Below, piece by piece: positions 25,647-36,300 of a stretch of 64,000 nt of DNA. Each line of letters starts with the position of its first letter. Position 1 is the stretch's first letter. The translations under genes were made by a program, and so were the position numbers. Below the pieces are notes generated by a model. The model was not told where the DNA came from. It saw only the letters and a program-made list of their open reading frames with translations, and searched no databases. Origin of the DNA: Moniliella sp. 'wahieum' (lineage: Eukaryota > Basidiomycota > Moniliellomycetes > Moniliellales > Moniliellaceae); NCBI GenBank assembly GCA_003971905.1, contig RSEE01000046.1, positions 124,001-188,000 on the forward strand, in the 5' to 3' direction.

Positions 25647-26757
25647 ATGTGCTCGATGAGCCGCCAATGCAACTCTAAACAAATATCAGACAACATCCGA
25701 GCTATGAAGTAGGCCAGTTAGGGACAAGAAGGAGAAGACATGATGTCCATTTTAAAGATGGAGAAGGTGTAGGGACAATAGGTCATCGACACTCATGGGC
25801 TCAGCAAAAGCGAACCTCCGGACGATGGTTTTAGCAGCCCCCTGGGCTTTCTTCTGCCGGGGCCAAGGGCCGGTCTCCGCCACGAAAGAGGCGAGCCGGA
25901 CGGGGAAGGAGGCGCACCGGCGCGGCATCAAGTGCCGCATAAGGGTAAGGAAAAGAAGCTTGGAGGGGCGCCCGCGACCGTCTTTTATAGGCCACCGCGA
26001 ACGACGGCAAATTTTGATCTCGGCCGTGGGGGCAGTGTGGCGAGTTTGGCGGAAGGGCAGTGTGTGAGCCTCCACTTGGATAGGGTTGCCCCTGTTAGTG
26101 GCAAGGCGTAACCCTAAGTGAATGATCGTTTGAAAGATCATCGATCATCGAACATCGATCATTTGGGTTAAACGTTAAACGTTAACCGGTTCGGCTTGGG
26201 AACCGAAGAGGCAAAGGCGCGTGCAACACAGACTCGTCGTGCCAAAGCAGGTTCAGGCTGAGCCGCACCTAGTGGACTTCCTTTCTTTCCAGCGCTGCGG
26301 CCGGCCCCGAAGGGTGCTATTCAACCAACGCCCCCTGGGCTTCCCGCTAAAAGTACCTCGGGGGCTCATATTGAATCGCCAAATGTTAATGATAGTTCTA
26401 GTGCAATTGCCATGAAATAGGGAAACGGAAAACGGGCCATACGGTCGAGCAAACCAAAGCAAAGAGTGGGATGGATAACAGGAGAGAGCACCCCGTCCTC
26501 CCCTCCTTGACTTCGGAAATCAAGGCCCTGCAGAAAAACAAACCGCCATCCTCACAATGAGCACAGAGAAGATACTGTCCATACGGGCAGTCCCACCAAA
26601 GGCCAATTCCAATGCTGCGCCTTGAAGGCCCCAATGCGGCCGAGGGAATTGGAATGGGGTGTCAAAAGGGGGGGTCGTAAATGATAGTGGCATACGTGTG
26701 GGGAAAAGAAGCGGAGGATGAACGCAAGGCAAAGTAATGACAAGGATCAAGGCCGTC
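25647..26757. other. convergent spacer between TRM5 and hexokinase
   Basis: No supported gene; open frames here are short and lack domains. A mixed palindrome island lies at 26135-26192. The final 300 bp is the 3' flank of the hexokinase gene. Confidence 0.5.
26135..26192. repeat. mixed palindrome island (ATCGAT, AACGTT, ACCGGT)
   Basis: ATCGAT occurs at 26140-26145 and 26154-26159, AACGTT at 26171-26176 and 26178-26183 (7 bp apart), and ACCGGT at 26185-26190, again 7 bp after the preceding hexamer. Three different palindromes therefore sit in one island, the last three in register. Confidence 0.8.
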
Positions 26758-28195
26758 TTACAGTTGCTCATAGATGTCCTGGTCCTTACGGCTCTTGGTC
26801 ATGGCCGCAATGATGGCAGAGCCCACACCAGAGCCATCTTCAGCTTGGTGAAGCTTGATCTTACGCCCTGACTCACCAAAAATATCAACGAGACCTTGCG
26901 AAATGCGTTCAGGGAAACCTGGGTACTTGCTGAACAGGCTTCCATCCGCCCCCGCCACATCCATCCTCGATATATCCCATCTTGGTGACCAGAGCGGCAA
27001 TCCCGCACGCTGACAAGCGTGCAGAGCGGGTCCCAATCAGTTGGGCCAGGCTGCGGAAAAACTGGCGCTCGGCCAGGGTGGTCTCCAAGCCAAAGAAGTG
27101 AACAAAGAGTCCGGTAATAGTAAGCAACTCGGGCGTCGGGTCGGCCTCCATGAGGGAGAGGAACGCAGTGTCAAATACAAACGGTGACTCGATCTTGTAT
27201 GTGTTTTGGCCGACAAAGAGGGACCCCTCGTCCACCATCTCTGTCATGCAGAGGCGGAAGATTTCACCAAGATAGAGACCGGCAATCATCTTTTCATACA
27301 CTTGCTGTGTTGGCTTATTGGATGTCATGTCGATCGTTTCGTCGTACTTGGTTCGAGGCAGGAACTTGGGATGGTATGAATCAAACGCACCATATTCACA
27401 GTTGATTGCCATATCGTCGTCTAGGCTGACTTCAGGGTGGTCCTTGGTAAATTTGGGAATGTCCCGCACGTGCTCCATGTAGGCGGCGTTGCACCCCGTG
27501 CCAAAAATGCAGGCAATCTTCACGTCCGGGTCGGTATAGTGGGATGCAATTAGGGTACCGGTTGTATCATTAATTAGAGAGGTAAGACGGATGGGAATGT
27601 TGTACTTGGTGAGTGAGGAACGGAACAGAGTAGCCACATCCCGGTTTTCAGTGTTGGGATTACCAAAACCTTTGGTCCAGCGGACCAGTTCGCCATGGTC
27701 AATGCGTTCCTGCTCCATAGGGTAGGAAAAGGTAAACCCGAGAGGAATACGATGTTCGATGTCCAGAGAGCCATCGGCCTTGTGAGGAATCGTCTCATCG
27801 ACAAAGGTGCCGAGGCATTGGGCACAGAAGTCAAACAACTCCGACCCTTCGCAATGCTTCTGTTCCTCGGTGAGCTTAAACTTGGACTGGGTCACATGGA
27901 ACGTGCGATCGCCGTGGAGCTCTACGAGACAAACCCGCAAATTGGTTCCGCCTAGATCGAGGGCGAGATACTTGCCCTCCTCTTTGCCAGTGGGAAACCC
28001 AAAGACGTAGGTGGCAAACATCCGGACCGTCTGCCCGTGCTTGTCCAAGCCGTTCTGCAGCACCTCGACAAAGTTGTGGGTAATGTCCTGCAGCTGGGCG
28101 GGGGAAACAGTGAAAAGGTCGGTGTACTTGGCCAACAGCTGGTCCAGCTGAGCCTGGCGCGCCTCGGGCATCTTGTTATTCTCGTTGCTGCTCAT
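26758..28195 (-). CDS. HXK: hexokinase
   Basis: Phosphorylates glucose and other hexoses to hexose 6-phosphate, the first step of glycolysis, in the cytosol. The protein starts at 28195 (MSSNENNKMPEARQAQLDQL). Motifs in order: FGFPTGKEEGKYLALDLGGT (phosphate-1 loop), LGFTFSYPMEQERIDHGELV and RWTKGF (sugar binding), INDTTGTLIASHY (catalytic Asp), CIFGTGCNAAYMEH, AINCEYGAFDSYHPKFLPRT and YLGEIFRLCM. One extra G near 26961 shifts the last 68 residues, which continue as MDVAGADGSLFSKYPGFPER and GVGSAIIAAMTKSRK to the stop at 26758. Length of about 478 residues is normal. No intron interrupts the coding sequence. Hexokinase versus glucokinase preference cannot be decided from motifs alone. Confidence 0.95.
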
Positions 28196-28560
28196 GCTAA
28201 AGGTGACCTAGGCCAGAGCGACACAGGTGTTAGCACCGCAAATGAAATGCAGGCGACTGTCACAAGTGCAGCACCCCCTGTACCAACCATGGCAACAGTG
28301 TGCGCTGCAGAGCCAACACAGGCGGAGATGCCTGCCCAAGTCAAGAGGGGAATAGTAGGAACATACGTGATCTAAGCGGGCAGATGGAGCTCCGCGGGGG
28401 AGACGGGTTCGGTACATGGAGAGGCAAGATATGAGAGGTGAGGAGGTGAGGATGGAAGGCGGTGTGGAGGACGGAAAGGGATGGTGGTGGGCCGAGAGCA
28501 ATACAGGGGGACACACGCCCACTTACATTTCGAAGCGCAAGGGGGGCTGGGGCAAAGTTC

Positions 28561-28635
28561 AACGTTCAGCGGATTAAGCGCAAAGCGCTCCAGCTTAAGC
28601 TTCAAGCTTCAAGCTTCAAGCTAGCTTGAAGCTTG
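28561..28635. repeat. period-7 AAGCTT array with inverted copy
   Basis: AAGCTT at 28597, 28604 and 28611 gives the unit CAAGCTT with exact 7-bp spacing; a fourth, inverted-phase copy is at 28629. AACGTT (28561) and AGCGCT (28584) lie just upstream. The array can fold as a hairpin around CTAG at 28621. Confidence 0.85.
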
Positions 28636-28925
28636 ACGCGCGAGGCCCAAGGTTGAATGACAATGACATGAATGACAGCTGTGGGCGGGCACGGGGGCAG
28701 TACGGCAGCAGCCCGCAGCCTGTTTCTGTAGTGGCTTCGGGGTAGCCTCTGGGGGCTGAGCCTGGGGCTGAGGCTGGGTTTGGGGCTGGGCTGGGGCTGG
28801 GGCTGGGGTAGCAGTCAGCACCTGAGGCCCAGTGCACCTTCTGATGCGCAAAAGCACTACTGAGTACTGATAGGCGGGGTGTGCTCCTATTCAACTCTGA
28901 AACGTACGCTCTGTTGCGACACTGG

Positions 28926-28947
28926 TGACCGGTGACATGTGACATGC
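28926..28947. repeat. period-7 mixed array (ACCGGT-ACATGT-ACATGC)
   Basis: Three consecutive 7-bp units read GACCGGT, GACATGT, GACATGC. The palindrome changes while the spacer G and the 7-bp register are kept. Confidence 0.8.
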
Positions 28948-29296
28948 GACCAGTGGCTGCAGGGCATCAGCAGTGCTCTTACATTTCTTCTGCTCCACCC
29001 TTCCTGCGAATAGGAAGCATAGCTCTTGGGAGAGCAAGAATGCAGTGGATGTTACGACTTCACCACCTCCATTCCACAGTTAGCTGCACAATAATCACGC
29101 AGTACCAAAAACTCGGATTAAACGAAAGAGGAGATCATCGAGCAGGGGGTATACTGGTGGCCGCGATTGCATTTCAGAGAAGCCAACTATCGAATGGCTT
29201 CAAGACGTCACTGGATATCATTTACAGGCGAAACATATCAGCGCCAAGCGTTCCCGTCGGCTGCGAGCAGGCGAGATGCAGATCTGAGAGCATCAA

Positions 29297-32200
29297 TCAA
29301 TCAGGGCTTTCTCCCGTTTGGCTTGGGGCACCATAGCGAATCTTGTCGTTCGTGGTGAAAGGCTCCTGCTGCTTCTTTAGGTTTTCTTGCCTGCGCACTT
29401 CTGCGTCCAAAAAGTTGACCGAAATCTCCTTCCATTGCTTTTTCCCCTGCCTGCCATACAGATACTCCGACCCGTATTTTTCTTGGAACCTGGCAAGATC
29501 ACCCCCACATTCCCTCCAGCAAACCACGAACATTCTCTTTGGTATCTTGAGCAAATCGTAGAGATTGTCCTCAGCTGTAATGCTCCACCACATCCAACGA
29601 TAGGGGTCTTTGAGCACCGTGCTCATCTCGAGGGGATGAACGTAGTCCACTGGGAAAGGGGAAGTCTTCTCGATCACATTCTCCCGGGCCTTTTCCTTGC
29701 CGTCCTTTGACTTCCTAACCATCTTCTTGCTCAACAACAACCTCCGGTTGAGCTCAAAAGGCTTATCAACAAATGTGGAGGGATCATCAAGGCTGACCCC
29801 CGCTGGAATAGGGGTGGGCCTGAATGAGGGATGTGGAACAGGTGGGGCCAACCCTGGTGCGAACAGCCGGGAAGGGATGGGCGTAAGAGGAGCGGCATGG
29901 GCGTAAGGAGGAGCGGCATGGGCAGAGGAACAGGAGCAGGTGGAGGTCCAGTGGGAGGAGCAAGGAAATCAGTCGTGGCAGGGGCAGCAGCAACTGGTGG
30001 TGGTTCGTCGGAGTGCAAGAAAATCAGTCGTGGCAGGGCCTGCAGGAACAGGCGGTGGAGTAGTAGGTTCCAAGGGCGGGACAGTAGGAGCAGGGGTGCA
30101 CCAGAGCAGGAGCAGGAGCAGGTGCAGGAGCAGGAGCAGGAGGAGCAGGTGCAGGAGCAGGAGCAGGTGCAGGCGATGGAGCACCATTAGTGGGAAATGC
30201 AATGGGTGGAACCCTAGCATGATCAAGAGCCGTCGGGAATGCAGAGACCTCATGCTGGATGGAGGGCGAGGCTCTTGCAGAGCGTACAGGGGTGGGGGTG
30301 TATTGTTGACGGCCAAGGGGCCAGGCGTTTGGCGCAGGCCTCCAGGCGCGCCAGAATTGGGATTTTCGACCAGATGCCGAATACCCATCGAAGGGTTCTG
30401 CAGCATCTGATGCCCAATCCTTTGCTCGAGGCCCACTATCGCCTGGATGATGCTCGCCGTCTGATGCCCAGTCCATTCCCTGGCTTCCTGGATCTCATGC
30501 CGGAGCCTTTGCTCGAGGCCCGCCATCATTTCCGTGACGAATAATTTGAGCTCCGAGTTCACAAGTGTTGCAGTCCTCTCCGGAATCGCATCCAGCCGCC
30601 GTCCCATGCGCTCTTCGACGTTAAGCACAATGCGTTCGACATCGCTGAGGGGAAGGCCAGTCTCTGGGATGGCATGCCGACCCACAAACTTCAACTTCCA
30701 TGTGATCGCACCTGTGCTCGATAACCCCCCTTTGGTCCAAAACAAACGAACCAGGGCAAGATTGTTGAGCCGTGACCACCCACCCCACCAGCGAACCTGT
30801 TGGAGGGTCTTAGGCCGCTCGCCATATTCCTCGGCAAAGTTAAAAGCATCTTGCGCACCACCACGCCGAAACCCATGGTAGTATAATGACCAGTAATGTT
30901 TCTGAAGTGGGGATTGCAACGCAGGGTTTGCTTGAGCCATCCACTGAACGTCTTGTAGGTGAAAGCCGCCGTCGCTCGAGGAAAGGCGCATCGTCCGTGC
31001 GGCGATGCCTAGGGAAGGACGCATTTCTCGCAAGTCGCGGAAACACATACTCGTCATCCTCCAACTGGTACCCAAACAGCTGGCAGTGCTCCCTCCAGCG
31101 CTTCACGATCTGCATGGCACTGGCCCTCGGTCGCCCAACCAGATCGAAGAGAAGATAAGTCTGTCTGTTGTCTGGGCTGTGCTCATTGGTCCTGCGAAAC
31201 GTGACCCTTCGAAGAAAAGACATGTCAGAGTGGGAACAGTAACGAAGAAGGTACACTCACGTACCGAAAGCGCGTCTCCTGCGACCGCCTCGTGATGATT
31301 TTTAATGTCCCTCCCTTCAGGTCCAATACCTCACGTGAGCGAAGCCACAGACGGTACGCGAGGATGCACGCCGTCAGCAGCATAAGGGGCTTGGTTTCGG
31401 AGGGTTATATACTGGAGCCCCTCCGGCCCTCGCGATGAAGGAAGGGTCGGGCATTGCCCGCTTCAACTGATCCTCCAGGACATCAAGGATTTCTACCAAG
31501 TCCCAATACCGGATCGCATTGGAAGAATGCGACACACGTGGATCACGTCGATGGCGGTTGTGAGCTGTGCGCATCATTGCGACCAGCTCGTTGTTGCGCG
31601 CTGGATTGCCCACGAAAGTGTTCCAGTCAAAGAAGTGGGGGGAGGTACAGTCGGGATAGGTCATTTCGAACCACCACAGCAAGGCGGCGTGCCGCCCAGA
31701 CAGCGTGTCAAATTGGACACGCTCGAACATTAACGTTTTGAAAAACCAAAGATTGACTGCAAACGCCGTGCGGTTGGTTTTCTTCTCGAGACAGTCGCGA
31801 AAAGCTCGCATGCATGGGAGGGCGAGAAAATCGACAAACCGTCGTATCGCAGACTGATATTTGCGCATGGTCGACGGCGCGATGGGTTTTTTGGATGTTA
31901 CTCCACGTAATGTGGTTCCCAGGTCGCCTCCATTGCGGGCATGTTCCAAGAGGAACCCTTGAAAATCTACGCCTGGTACATATCTCCACTTCACCAGCCG
32001 GTTCGGGGTCCCCAAGCGTGGACAGCACCGGTACTTTGTCTGATCCTCCGGGTCCAGGCATATAAATGACAGCGTCAGCATCAGTTAAGTCCTCTTGCCC
32101 ACACTGTCTTTAAGGGCTTGGAAATCCGAGTTGGAAATCGATAACTCGACGCCGTAAATTTTGAGTCTCACACAGTTCCTCCTGCAGTTGGACCGGATCG

Positions 32201-32352
32201 TCCAGGTTCTCCAGTCCTGCGTCGCGGCCGAGAGTCATGTCATCATCGTCATCATCGGAGGAGCCATCGTTGTCTTCGTCGTCTTCGTCGTCTTCGTCGT
32301 CTTCTTCGGGGACGACAATGGCAGCGCCGTCTGCATCCACGGGCCTCTCCAT
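29297..32352 (-). mobile_element. Crypton-like tyrosine recombinase gene
   Basis: DNA transposon-type gene with a tyrosine recombinase. From 32352: an acidic N-terminus (VPEEDDEDDEDDEDNDGSS), then in another frame KWRYVPGVDFQGFLLEHARN and APSTMRKYQSAIRRFVDFLA (core-binding domain). The catalytic domain has box I Arg in LWLRSREVLDLKGGTLKI, a 58-nt intron at 31207-31264, GRPRASAMQIVKRWREHCQL, and box II H-x-x-R in YYHGFRRGGAQDAF followed by QVRWWGGWSRL. A coiled-coil stretch and a Pro/Ala linker precede a C-terminal block (KDPYRWMWWSITAEDNLYDL, then GGDLARFQEKYGSEYLYGRQ) that resembles the GCR1_C DNA-binding domain of Cryptons. Stop at 29297. At least three indels. The usual nucleophile Tyr after GGWS is not visible (LALVRLFW). 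No terminal repeats were found, which is normal for Cryptons. Confidence 0.78.
30100..30176. repeat. GCAGGA/GGTGCA minisatellite in the recombinase linker
   Basis: Plus-strand runs of CAGGAGCAGGAGCAGGTG repeat over about 75 bp. On the coding strand they encode alternating Pro-Ala (APAPAPAPAPP), a flexible linker between the recombinase domain and the C-terminal domain. Confidence 0.85.
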
Positions 32353-33326
32353 CCCAACAAGAGGGGTGCCGCTACAGCCTCGGCGGCGCGAGCGGCAACA
32401 GCAGCGGGGGTGCGGCGCAAGACCGGAGTACGGCGCCCGCGACGGGGCGTGCGGTTGGCAGCGGCGCGGCCATCATTGAGCAGGGGAGAGGGGCGATGGG
32501 AGCGCCTGCGGGCGGATGGGCGCGGGCGCGGGGAAGGAGAAGGGACCATGGTGGGATGGTGGCTGTGGTTGTTTTCGTCGTTGGGCCTGCTGGGCGAGCA
32601 GGAGTGGACTTGGCCGAGGTGCGGAGGAACCGTGCTACGCGTTACGGCGGGGCCAACGTCCACGCTTGCTGAAACGTTGCAAGGCGAGCGCCCACCAGCT
32701 TAGGTCAGCATGGGGGAAAGCTGCTGGGCCTTTAGCATGGGGGCAGTGTCCCCTTCGGGTCTCAGGCTAGGGGAAAGCAACGCCTGGACAAATTGTAGAG
32801 TGCGACTTGGGAGCCTATGGCTCAGCTGCAAAGCAGCCTTCAGACAAGGCGTGAAGGCAAAGTGTGAGCCACAAGTCTTCAAGCAACGTCTGAAGGGAAG
32901 GAGAAAGGAGAGAGAGAAGGGAAATGGAGCGAGCAGGGCGTGCGCGGCTGCGGCGGAACTCTTCCGCTCGGCTAGGCGAGCGTCACCGATCCATTGAGGG
33001 CCATGCAATGGAACCCTAGCACCACCCTCTAACACAAATGCCTCATCGATCTCTCTGTGTGAGCGCAAACGGAATTCTATTGCCTGATGCTGATTATTGA
33101 GAAGGATTGAGCATGAATGAGTAGACTTGCAGAAAAAGGGGTATTGCCAGGTCAGTTGTCAAAGACGAAGGGAGAATGCGAATGGGTGTGGCGTAGCATG
33201 GCTCCGCATTTCCTGCAAAGTAGTGCGTAAAGAAGGAAGAGTGCAAATAACACGAAGGGTGTGCATGTGCCTTTTGAAGTCACTTCGCGTCGAAAAGCAA
33301 AAAAAAAAGCACTAGGGTTAAGCACA
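32353..33326. other. intergenic region containing a dispersed repeat copy
   Basis: The recombinase N-terminus might extend upstream to about 32550 through a basic Arg/Pro-rich frame. From 32798 to 33033 lies copy A of a dispersed repeat. The last 300 bp is the upstream region of the Sec7 gene, with CTAGGGTTA at 33312-33320 just before the start codon. Confidence 0.5.
32798..33033 (+). repeat. dispersed repeat, copy A
   Basis: Shares an ordered series of blocks with 62935-63230: GAGTGCGACT, CAGCTGCAAA, CAGCCTTC, GCGTGAAGGCAAAGT, GTGAGCCACAAGTCTTC, GAACGAGCAGGG-like, TTCCGC, GGCGAGC, TTGAGGGCC and CCCTAGCAC. No coding frame is shared. It looks like a decayed non-coding repeat family. Confidence 0.8.
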
Positions 33327-36300
33327 ATGATGCGGTTGGCTCCACGTGGCTGCCACAAACAGCAGCGAGCATCGAGCCGAGCATCGCCGCCGACATCGCC
33401 GCCAGCATCGCCATTGCATCGCCCTTCATGCTCGCGGCGCATGCCGAGCACCTCGTCGAGCAGAGTCACCACTGTCAGTTCGGCCCTGCGCCGGGCCGCG
33501 CGAGCGCGCGAGCGTGGCTACTTTTCCGCCGCCGCCGCTGCCCCAGCCACGTCTTATGCGGCTCTCCTCGTCCATACCGATACCTCGGCCCTCGCCCTGA
33601 CTGCCTTCGCCACTGAAGCTGCCCAACGCGCCCTTGCCTATGCCCTTCCCCCTCCCCTGGGGGCAGCGGGAACCATGCCGTTCTCATCAGATGCGGGGCC
33701 CGATGACGTGCCGCCCCACCTCTAGCCCACAACCACGACCGCCGTCTCTCCTACCTAGCCACTGGAATCCCCGCCTCCACCCGGTTTCCGGATTGGGGAT
33801 CAGCACCGCGTCTTCCACCGCCCAAGGCTTCGCTCCGCCGATGCCTTCGCCCCAGCCCATGTCCACGCCCACGCCCACGCCTGTGCCCAGGCGGTTTGGA
33901 GGCGATTGCTCAGGACAATTCGGAGACAGGTCTGTTGGCCTCCTTGTAATACTCAAAGCGCAGCTGCGCGAGGTGGGCGAGGTACGTCTTTGCCTCTCCC
34001 TTGCTCGTATCCCCCTTTGTCAAGACCGTTCTTTGTCCTCGCACGAGCGGAGCAGTGACGTCGGCAGCACTCCAAGCCCTGGACCGCATGCTGCTGCATG
34101 GCCTCATCCCGGCAACCGGCGATGCTTCACACCAAGCTGCAGTTGTGGATGTGGCACATGCCGTTACTCACTGCCGTTTTGAGGCCAGTGACCCAGTGGC
34201 TGACGAGCTGGTGTTGTTCCGCATCCTGTCTCTCATGCGCCAGCTTGTTTGTCCCTCTCACCCCGACGCTCTCCTGCCTTGGTGCTTCCGAATGAGGCAG
34301 TGTGCGAGATTGTGGAGACAGCGCTTAGCATGGCTTGTCAACCCGTTTAAGTGGTGTGTCATTTTCATTGCCTGCCATTCGCTCCGACTACTGACGCGCA
34401 ATTTTCCTTCAGATGTGCTCCGCCGCTCGGCCAATCAGACACTGTGCCAAATTGTCCGGACTCTCTTTAACAAGCTTGATGACTTACCTTCTCAGCAATT
34501 GAGTGTGTCGGATTCTTCTGCCCAGGCGTCATATTCGAGCGAGCAATTGGACCTTTCCGAGGGTGACCTTCAGAGGAATGCGTCGCATGACCCTGCCTGA
34601 CCCCAAGAGTCACGAAATCCCGAGTGCCGGGTTGGCTCCTGCGATGACAGAGACTAACTAATGGAGGCTCGGTATCGTCTGCCGAACAAAAAGTTGAGGT
34701 GGAGGACCAACGCGCAATCGAGGCTGATATGATGCCGGAGGTGACGCATCTGCCCCAGCGCCCGCCCTGTCCCGTGATTGTGCCAGATTCGGCCCCAAGC
34801 TACGACGTGACAGCCCTCTCGAACATTCTGCAGGTCATTATCGCTCTTCTGGACCCCCGTGCGGGGGGACGACAGATGCAATGCGGTTCCTTGGAATGAA
34901 CGTGATGATGGCCCTCGTCGAGGCTCATGGCACCTCTCTTTTGCTCCCGACACGCTCCGAACCCAGATGCAAGACACGGCGTGCAAGTTCCTCTTCCAGT
35001 TGGCGCAATGTGACAATCCCAACATTGTCACTATTCCCTTCGCATCATCCAGCGCTGTTTGACTCGGCTGGCTACTGGCTCAAGTTCCAGCTCGAGTTTT
35101 CCTGAAAGAGATCTTTGTCAAATTGGCGCCCACCTTCCCACTTCCCTGGAGCCTTGGAAGGAACACGGAAGCACCGACCCCTTTTGTCTTTGCCTCGCTC
35201 CTCCCCTGCTACCCCGACTCTTGGCACCATGCCGCCCCCGCCCCCGCCTCCACCGCCTCCACCGCAACCAAATCAAGTGGCAAGGCGCCGCTGGCGGGCG
35301 AACTGAGAGCTTATGTCGAGGCACTGTGCAGCCTTGTTAGCAGTCTCTCTCGTGTGGGTGGTGATGCCTATGTGACGCTATGGGCCAACTATGATGTGGA
35401 AGTGGACGCTGAGAACTTGGTCGAACAGCTGGTGCGCTTTTGGTCTCGTGCTGTTTTGCCAGCAGCCAGCTTCAACCCAGGGCCAGGCCAATTCAAGCCA
35501 AGGCCAAGATGGGCTGCAAATGGTCGCGCTGGATGCAATTATTGGCCTCGTCCAGGCCCTCTATTCTCGCCAACAAAACCCCGACTTTCCTCAGACAGAG
35601 CTTTGGCCCACTGCCCTCCTACCGCCTGCCCAGTTGGCCGAGAAAAAGGAGCGCAAAGCTACCCTCCTCGCCGGTGCTGAGGAGTTCAACCGCAAGCCCA
35701 AGAACGGGATCGCCTTCTTCCGGGACCATGGGATGCTACCCTCCGCACCACCAGTTGACTCGGCCGACGAAGCTGCCAAATCCGGGATGATTTGGCCATT
35801 GCCCGCTTCCTACGTTCCTGTCCGCGCCTGGACAAGAAGGGGTTAGGTGAATATCTCGCCGCGCCCGCGAACACGGGCATTCTCGAGAAGTTTGTAGGCT
35901 TGTTTGACTTTAGCGGTTGCAATGTCGCCGACGGCCTGCGCACGCTCCTGGAATCGTTCCGCTTACCCGGCGAGGCACAGCAAATATCGCGCATCACCGA
36001 GACGTTTGCGTCGCATTACTTTAGCTTTGGTCCGCCCGGCATTGCTTCTTCGGACGGGGTGTATGTGTTGGCATTTTCAGTGATTATGCTCAACACCGAC
36101 CAACATAACCCGCAAGCAGCTAAGCGCCGGATGAAGCTGGATGATTACCGGAAGAACCTACGCGGAGTCAACGACGGCAAGGATTTGACCAAGACCTCCT
36201 CGCTGAGCTGTACGAGTCGATCAAACAGAGGGAGATCATCATGCCCGAGGAGCATGCTGGTGCGGCTGGGTTCGACTTTGCTTGGAGAGAGTTGTTGGGG

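Larger units (their letters stand above)
28196..29296. other. intergenic region with palindrome arrays
   Basis: Upstream region of hexokinase, then a spacer to the recombinase gene. Holds an AAGCTT array at 28597-28634, an ACCGGT/ACATGT array at 28926-28947 and an imperfect GGGGCT-type repeat at about 28750-28810. No gene seen. Confidence 0.5.

Noticed and set aside
28561-28635. AAGCTT array as a transcription terminator or CRISPR-like repeat
   Set aside because: Eukaryotic spacer, no T tract, no unique spacers between repeats; it fits the period-7 palindrome family instead.
29297-32352. Retroviral-type integrase or DDE transposase
   Set aside because: No DDE motif, reverse transcriptase or terminal repeats; the Arg, H-x-x-R and GGWS pattern is that of a tyrosine recombinase.
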